The translations under genes and the position numbers were made by a program. A stretch of 64,000 bases of DNA from Thermus brockianus (lineage in GTDB: Bacteria; Deinococcota; Deinococci; Deinococcales; Thermaceae), in assembly GCF_001880325.1 (NCBI RefSeq), contig NZ_CP016312.1, positions 1,971,183 through 2,035,182 of the forward strand, given 5' to 3'. This document shows, one piece after another, positions 58,750 through 64,000 of this stretch (its first letter is position 1; each line of letters opens with the position of its first letter). The notes beneath the pieces were generated by a model, which was given only the letters and a program-made list of their open reading frames with translations, searched no databases and was not told the DNA's origin.

Positions 58750-61044
58750 ATGCGTCGGATCAAAAAGGTTGGGGTCATAGGCGCTGGAACCATGGGCAGT
58801 GGGATTGCTGCGTTGGTGATTAGCGCGGGCATCCCAGTGGTGCTCCTGGATATTCCCGGTCAAGATGACCGTAATGGTCCTGCTAAGCAGGGTCTAGAGC
58901 GTGCTCTGAAGTCCAAGTTTCCTGCGTTCATGGATAAGGATTTGGCAGCCTACATTGAAGTGGGCAATATTGAGGACGATCTGGACAAACTTAAGGATTG
59001 CGACTGGGTAGTGGAAGCGATTGTGGAGAAGGTGGAGCCCAAACAGGCGCTTTATGCACGCCTGGAATCCGTGCTGCACCCGGAGGCCATCGTTAGCTCG
59101 AACACCAGCAGCATCCCCATGCGGGTTTTGCTGGAGGGGCGCTCGGAGGGATTTAAGCGCCGCTTCTTGGGGACCCACTTCTTTAACCCGCCCCGGTACC
59201 TCCACCTATTGGAGATCATTCCAACACCCGAAACGGATGCGGATGTTGTGGCTGCCATACGCCGTTTCGGCGAACGTGTCCTGGGTAAGGGTGTGGTCCT
59301 GGCAAAGGATAGCCCGGGATTTATCGCCAACCGGTTGGGCGTGTATGGAATGGTGCAGGCCATGCGGCTAATGGAAAAGCACGGCCTGACCATTGACGAG
59401 GTGGATGCCCTTACGGGCTCTCTCTTGGGGCGCCCTAATTCGGCCACCTTTCGTACGGCAGACCTTACGGGGTTGGACGTACTGAAGCTTGTGGCAGAGG
59501 AGCTTGCGGAGGCTACAGGAGAGGACTTTAGGCTCCCGGGGTGGTTTTACCAGCTTGTTGAGCGGGGGCTTTTGGGCGATAAGACAGGTGCAGGCTTCTA
59601 CAAGAAGGTAGAGGGAGAACGTTACACCCTGGACTACACCACCCTCGAGTACCGCCCACGTCAGAAACTAGAGCTTCCGGAACTGGGCGCCTTGAAGGAT
59701 AAGCCCTTGGAGGAGCGGCTTCGGGGAGCCCAGCAGCTACCCGGAAAGTACGGCGCCTTTTTGAAAGAGCTCTTTGCGTTGACGGCCCACTACACCGTTT
59801 CCAAAGCCCCTGAGATTGCCTATGACCTTGTGGGGGTGGATCAGGCCTTGGAGTGGGGCTTTGGTTGGGAAGAGGGGCCCTTTAAGAACATGGATGCCCT
59901 GGGGCTGGATTACGTGCGCCAGGTTTTCCGGGAGTTGGGGCTTGAGGAACCAGACTGGATCCGGGGGCATGGGCGCTTTTATCTCAACGGGACCTTCCTG
60001 GGCTTTGATGGCGCATACCATCCTCTTCCGAGCCGTCCCGATATCATCCAACTGAAGCCCCTCAAGCGGGAGGGAAGGGTCCTGCATTCTACCTCGGAAG
60101 CTTCCATCTTGGACTTGGGCGATGGGGTGCTCTTGCTGGAGTTCCACAGCAAGATGAATGCCATCGGCGAAGGAATCCTCCGAACGCTGGAGAAGGCGTT
60201 GCGAACGGTGGAAACGGGGGATTACCTGGGACTGGTCATTGGTAATGAGGACCCCCGGGCCTTTTCAGCAGGAGCAAACCTCGCCCTCATTCTGTCCTTA
60301 GCTCAGGAGGGAGACTGGGCCGAGCTCAAGCGTGCCACGTACTTTTTCCAGCAGGCAACTAAGGCGATTCGGTACGCCCCGTTCCCGGTTGTGGTGGCTC
60401 CCTTTGGTCTGACCTTGGGTGGGGGAGCTGAGTTCATGCTTCATGCAGACCATGTGCAGGCGCATGCCGAACTCTATACCGGCCTTGTAGAGGCAGGCGT
60501 CGGTTTGTTGCCCGCGGGTGGGGGCACCAAGGAGATGCTCTTGCGCTTTACGAAGGAGCTTTCTGGCTTCGCTCAGGCGGACTTATTTGAGGGTGTGCGC
60601 CGGGCGTTTGAGCTTATCGCCACAGCTAAGGTGGCCACGAGCGCCCTCGAGGCCAAGAAGTTCGGTTTCCTCCGGGATCGCGATGGCATAACGATGAACC
60701 GCGACTTCCTTATCGCAGACGCGAAGCGGAAAGTGTTGGAGCTTGCTGTGGATTACCGTCCCCCCCTTCCTTCCAAAATAACGGTTTTGGGGGACGAGGC
60801 TCTGGGCAACTTGAAGTACGCTGTTTGGCAATTCCGGGAAGCGGGCGAGATCACCGACCACGAGGTCAAGATTGGCCAGGAAATTGCGTGGGTTCTTTCG
60901 GGTGGAGGTGGACCGCGGCGTGAGGTGACGGAAGACTTCTTGCTGGAGTTGGAACGCGAGGCTTTTGTTCGGCTGTTGGGTACGCGGAAGACGCAGGAGC
61001 GAATTGCCTACACCTTGAAGACGGGTAAGCCGCTGCGGAACTAA
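58750..61044 (+). CDS. fadN: 3-hydroxyacyl-CoA dehydrogenase / enoyl-CoA hydratase fusion (FadN type)
   Basis: 764 residues from ATG 58750 (SD GGGAGGATAAG; an in-frame TTG at 58720 lies in the promoter). The dehydrogenase part comes first: KVGVIGAGTMGSGIAAL (NAD site), SNTSSIPMR and GTHFFNPPRYLHLLEIIPTP with the catalytic His, KDSPGFIANRLG. The hydratase part begins near residue 470, with FSAGANLALIL and GLTLGGGAEFMLHAD. HAD-then-ECH order is the FadN arrangement, the reverse of FadB. It carries out two beta-oxidation steps; fadA and fadE follow. Confidence 0.93.
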   Translation: MRRIKKVGVIGAGTMGSGIAALVISAGIPVVLLDIPGQDDRNGPAKQGLERALKSKFPAFMDKDLAAYIEVGNIEDDLDKLKDCDWVVEAIVEKVEPKQALYARLESVLHPEAIVSSNTSSIPMRVLLEGRSEGFKRRFLGTHFFNPPRYLHLLEIIPTPETDADVVAAIRRFGERVLGKGVVLAKDSPGFIANRLGVYGMVQAMRLMEKHGLTIDEVDALTGSLLGRPNSATFRTADLTGLDVLKLVAEELAEATGEDFRLPGWFYQLVERGLLGDKTGAGFYKKVEGERYTLDYTTLEYRPRQKLELPELGALKDKPLEERLRGAQQLPGKYGAFLKELFALTAHYTVSKAPEIAYDLVGVDQALEWGFGWEEGPFKNMDALGLDYVRQVFRELGLEEPDWIRGHGRFYLNGTFLGFDGAYHPLPSRPDIIQLKPLKREGRVLHSTSEASILDLGDGVLLLEFHSKMNAIGEGILRTLEKALRTVETGDYLGLVIGNEDPRAFSAGANLALILSLAQEGDWAELKRATYFFQQATKAIRYAPFPVVVAPFGLTLGGGAEFMLHADHVQAHAELYTGLVEAGVGLLPAGGGTKEMLLRFTKELSGFAQADLFEGVRRAFELIATAKVATSALEAKKFGFLRDRDGITMNRDFLIADAKRKVLELAVDYRPPLPSKITVLGDEALGNLKYAVWQFREAGEITDHEVKIGQEIAWVLSGGGGPRREVTEDFLLELEREAFVRLLGTRKTQERIAYTLKTGKPLRN

Positions 61045-61065
61045 GTGGTGCTAGGGGGATGGAAA

Positions 61066-62259
61066 ATGCGTGAGGCGGTCATTGTCAGTGCGGTGAGGAG
61101 CCCGGTTGGGCGGGGAAAGCGGGACGGCGCTTTTGCGAATCTGCACCCGGTGGATCTTTCTGCGCAGGTGATGCGCGGGGCGGTGGAGCGTATTGGCTTG
61201 GATCCACGGGAGCTGGAGGATGTCCTTTGGGGTTGTGCGGTTCCAGAAGCGGGACAGGGGCTTAACATCGCGCGGTTGGCTCTTTTGAGGGCAGGCTTCC
61301 CAATAGAGGTATCGGGTGCCACCGTTAACCGCTTTTGCTCTTCGGGTTTGCAGACCATTGCCATGGCGGCTCAAGCTGTCATGACGGGGATGGCGGATGG
61401 GGTGCTTGCGGGTGGCGTGGAGGTGATGAGCCAGGTGCCCATGTCGGGGTTTGTAACCCGCTTGCACCCTGAGCTTACCCCCGATACGTGGAGTCCGGAG
61501 GCGTACTCCACGTACATCGGTATGGGTTACACCGCCGAGCGGGTAGCGGAGCGCTTTGGCATATCCCGGGAAGATCAGGACAAGTGGGCGTATAGAAGCC
61601 ACCAGCTGGCGGCTAAAGCCCAGCTGGAGGGGAAGTTCACCGAGATCGTGCCGATTCGCGTACCTAAAGTGAGTTTCCAGGGTGCCAAAAAGGTGGTGGA
61701 AGAAACGGTCGTGGAGAAGGACGAAACTGTTCGTCCGGACACCACCCTCGAGGCCCTGGCCAAACTCCGCCCCGCCTTCAAGAAGGGAGGCACCGTGACC
61801 GCTGGGAATGCTAGCCCATACTCCGATGGGGCAGCGGCGGTCGTGGTCATGAGCCGGGAGAAGGCGGAGGCCTTAGGTCTAAAACCCTTGGCCCGCTTCG
61901 TCAGCTTCGCCGTGGCCGGGGTGGAGCCCGATATCATGGGCATTGGACCGGTAAAGGCTGTCCCCAAGGCGCTTCAGCGGGCTGGCCTTACCCTGGACCA
62001 GATTGACCTCATAGAGTTCAACGAAGCCTTCGCCGCGCAGGTTTTGGCCGTGATGCGGAACCTGGGGATGCCTGAAGAGAAGACCAACGTGAACGGCGGG
62101 GCCATCGCCCTCGGCCACCCCTTGGGGGCCACGGGGGCCAAGCTTACAGCGCAGCTTATTTCCGAGCTGTCCCGCCGCGGTGGCGGTTATGGCCTTGTAA
62201 CCATGTGCATCGGCGGCGGCATGGGGGCTGCCGGGGTTTTTGAGGTGTACCCAGCGTAG
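61066..62259 (+). CDS. fadA: Acetyl-CoA C-acyltransferase (thiolase)
   Basis: 397 residues from ATG 61066 (upstream AGGGGGATGG as SD). The nucleophilic Cys is in [15 protein letters not shown], the conserved [11 protein letters not shown] and the His in [17 protein letters not shown], the second Cys in [16 protein letters not shown]. It performs the thiolytic step of beta-oxidation. Position between fadN and the acyl-CoA dehydrogenase gene matches the fadNAE operon order known from Bacillus. Confidence 0.94.
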   Translation: MREAVIVSAVRSPVGRGKRDGAFANLHPVDLSAQVMRGAVERIGLDPRELEDVLWGCAVPEAGQGLNIARLALLRAGFPIEVSGATVNRFCSSGLQTIAMAAQAVMTGMADGVLAGGVEVMSQVPMSGFVTRLHPELTPDTWSPEAYSTYIGMGYTAERVAERFGISREDQDKWAYRSHQLAAKAQLEGKFTEIVPIRVPKVSFQGAKKVVEETVVEKDETVRPDTTLEALAKLRPAFKKGGTVTAGNASPYSDGAAAVVVMSREKAEALGLKPLARFVSFAVAGVEPDIMGIGPVKAVPKALQRAGLTLDQIDLIEFNEAFAAQVLAVMRNLGMPEEKTNVNGGAIALGHPLGATGAKLTAQLISELSRRGGGYGLVTMCIGGGMGAAGVFEVYPA

Positions 62260-62271
62260 AAGGAGGGAAGT

Positions 62272-64000
62272 ATGGTTCACGAGAAGAAGCTTTGGCAAAA
62301 GGGTGGCGGTTGGCTTTTGGAGGCGCCGGAAAGGATTTACACTCCAGAAGATTTTGACCCTACCATCCGCGAGATTGCCAAGACGACCCGGACCTTCGCG
62401 GAGCGGGAGGTTCTTCCTCTTCTGGAGCGCTTGGAGCACGGGGAGTTGGAGCTGAACCGGGATCTGCTCCGCAAGGCGGGGGAGTTGGGTCTTTTGGGTG
62501 CTGAGACCCCGGAGGAATATGGGGGTTTGGACCTTCCCAAGACGGTTTCCACGGTGATCGCAGAGAACCTAGCTGGTTTAGGGGGTTTTGCTGTCACCCA
62601 CGGGGCCCACACCACCTTGGCGATGCTTCCCATCATTTACTTCGGCAACGAGACTCAGAAGCGGAAATATCTGCCCAAGATGGTAACGGGGGAATGGGTG
62701 GGCGCTTACTGCCTTACCGAGCCTGGGGCTGGCTCCGATGCCCTTTCAGGGAAGACCCGGGCTACCCTTTCGGAGGATGGGAAGTACTACGTTCTCAACG
62801 GTGTGAAGCAATGGATCTCCAACGCCGGTTTCGCTGACGTCTTCATCGTGTTCGCTAAGGTGGATGGGGAGAAGTTCACCGCTTTCATCGTGGAGCGGGG
62901 CTTCGGGGTGAAGGTGGGCCCCGAAGAGAAGAAGATGGGGATTAAGTCCTCCTCCACCAGACAGGTGATCTTGGAAGACGTCAAGGTGCCCGTGGAGAAT
63001 GTTCTAGGGGAGATTGGGAAGGGGCACAAGATTGCCTTTAACATCTTGAATGTCGGGCGTTACAAGCTGGGAGCAGGTTCCATTGGGGGCGCTAAGCTAG
63101 CCCTGGAAATCTCCGCCAAGTACGCCAAGGAACGGGTCCAGTTCGGAAAACCCATCGCCGAGTTTGGCCTGATCCAGGAAAAGCTGGCCGAAATGGCCAC
63201 GCGGGCTTTTGCTGGGGAAAGCGCCGTTTACCGCACGATGGGCCTCATTGATGAGGCCATCGGCGACAAAAAGGGTGCCGAAGCGGTAATGGCCGGCATT
63301 GAGGAGTACGCGGTAGAGGCGAGCATTATCAAGGTTCTGGGCTCGGAGGTCCTGGCCTACGCCGTGGACGAGGGAGTACAGATTCATGGGGGCTATGGTT
63401 ACTCCCAGGAGTACCCCATTGAGCGGGCTTACCGGGATGCGCGCATCAACCGCATCTTTGAGGGGACCAACGAGATCAACCGCCTTCTTATCCCGGGTAT
63501 GCTCCTTAGGCGGGCCATGAAAGGTGAGTTGCCGCTGGTTCAGGCGGCCACCAAGCTCCAGGATGAGCTCATGTCTCCGAGCTTTGAGGAGCCGGAGGAC
63601 CAGGATGCTGCCCTTGTCCAGAACCTGAAGAAACTTGCGCTCATGCTCTCTGGTCTGGGAGCAATGCGTTTCCAGCAAAAGTTGGAGGAGGAGGAAGAGC
63701 TCCTGGCGGCTGCAGCGGACCTGCTTATTGACATTTACGCTGCGGAGAGCGCACTGTTGCGGGCGCGTAGGCTTGGTGGTGTGGCGGAGAGGATGGCGAG
63801 GCTTTACCTCTACCAAGCGGCGGACCGGGCCCAGATTAGGGCTAGCCAAGTGGTGCCTCGTTTGGCTCAAGGGGACGACCAGAGCTTTATTCTCTCTGCA
63901 GTGCGCCGGCTCACCAAGCGGCCTCCTGTGGATGTCATTGCCTTGAGGCGGGAGATTGCCCGGGCGGTCCTGGAGGCCGAGGGCTACCCCATCCCCCGCT
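62272..64000 (+). CDS. fadE: Acyl-CoA dehydrogenase, long form (3' truncated by window edge)
   Basis: ATG 62272 with SD AAGGAGGGAAGT; the frame stays open through 64000, giving at least 576 residues. Core motifs: AYCLTEPGAGSDALSGKT and GVKQWISNAG in the FAD/substrate domain, KERVQFGKPIAEFGLIQEKLAEMA, and YAVDEGVQIHGGYGYSQEYPIERAYRDARINRIFEGTNEINR with the catalytic Glu. A ~170-residue C-terminal extension (VLCAD/ACAD9-like) is present. It performs the first step of beta-oxidation with FAD. It completes fadN-fadA-fadE. Confidence 0.93.
   Translation, partial: MVHEKKLWQKGGGWLLEAPERIYTPEDFDPTIREIAKTTRTFAEREVLPLLERLEHGELELNRDLLRKAGELGLLGAETPEEYGGLDLPKTVSTVIAENLAGLGGFAVTHGAHTTLAMLPIIYFGNETQKRKYLPKMVTGEWVGAYCLTEPGAGSDALSGKTRATLSEDGKYYVLNGVKQWISNAGFADVFIVFAKVDGEKFTAFIVERGFGVKVGPEEKKMGIKSSSTRQVILEDVKVPVENVLGEIGKGHKIAFNILNVGRYKLGAGSIGGAKLALEISAKYAKERVQFGKPIAEFGLIQEKLAEMATRAFAGESAVYRTMGLIDEAIGDKKGAEAVMAGIEEYAVEASIIKVLGSEVLAYAVDEGVQIHGGYGYSQEYPIERAYRDARINRIFEGTNEINRLLIPGMLLRRAMKGELPLVQAATKLQDELMSPSFEEPEDQDAALVQNLKKLALMLSGLGAMRFQQKLEEEEELLAAAADLLIDIYAAESALLRARRLGGVAERMARLYLYQAADRAQIRASQVVPRLAQGDDQSFILSAVRRLTKRPPVDVIALRREIARAVLEAEGYPIPR

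Overview
The window is chromosomal DNA of a Thermus species, very probably close to T. thermophilus. The evidence is the very high G+C content, the wall-to-wall packing of genes, the close resemblance of many proteins to T. thermophilus ones as I remember them (chorismate mutase, RsmD, SmpB, SMC, NAAAR-like enzyme, 530-residue ALDH), and promoters of the form TANNNT placed 5-7 nt before the start codon. The 5' edge cuts a metH gene and the 3' edge cuts an acyl-CoA dehydrogenase gene.

Layout. 1-3 kb: end of metH, a two-domain sulfurtransferase, and a leader resembling the yybP-ykoY (Mn2+) riboswitch ahead of a membrane zinc peptidase and a zinc-ribbon protein. 3.2-9.9 kb (minus strand): a long operon bioY - carbon-nitrogen hydrolase - smpB - amidase - GerMN protein - smc - mazG-like, with a probable BirA operator at its head. 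10-16 kb: gap-pgk, tpiA, an aminotransferase and the E1 alpha/beta subunits of a 2-oxo acid dehydrogenase. 16-25 kb: a CBS protein, hemL, mnmE, the methionine pair metY-metX under a SAM-I riboswitch, tRNA-Pro(CGG), a Na/Pi-type transporter, rsmD and coaD. 25.0-26.9 kb: an EamA transporter gene split by a complete 1,037-bp insertion sequence with a 10-bp target duplication. 27-40 kb: an ALDH, chorismate mutase, a PIG-L deacetylase, a ClC channel, an amidohydrolase, a GNAT/NAAAR pair, serS, gatC, DUF554, mnmD, a polysaccharide deacetylase and an MFS transporter. 39-43.6 kb: one GT2 and three GT4 glycosyltransferases plus pcp. 43.6-47.4 kb: degV and mfd.

47.4-64 kb is a coherent lipid-catabolism locus of visibly lower G+C content. 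A minus-strand operon (SCP2-like protein - Zn alcohol dehydrogenase - R2-like ligand-binding oxidase - aldehyde dehydrogenase) diverges from a plus-strand run (TPR protein, acyl-CoA ligase, lipoprotein, predicted beta-barrel, UbiB-family protein, small coiled-coil protein, then fadN-, fadA- and fadE-like genes). Together these suggest oxidation of a hydrophobic substrate to alcohol, aldehyde and acid, activation to a CoA ester, and beta-oxidation. The two halves share a candidate operator, TTGACC-N2-GT-N-TAAG.

Two patterns run through the whole window. First, about 18 genes have a TANNNT hexamer so close to the start codon that the mRNA must be leaderless or nearly so. In four junctions the upstream stop codon supplies the first three bases of that hexamer, and in two divergent pairs overlapping hexamers read on opposite strands serve both genes. 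Second, smc, mnmE, a GT4 gene and degV each carry an apparent one-base deletion in a G/C run; sequencing error is the likeliest cause, with transcriptional slippage the alternative to exclude.
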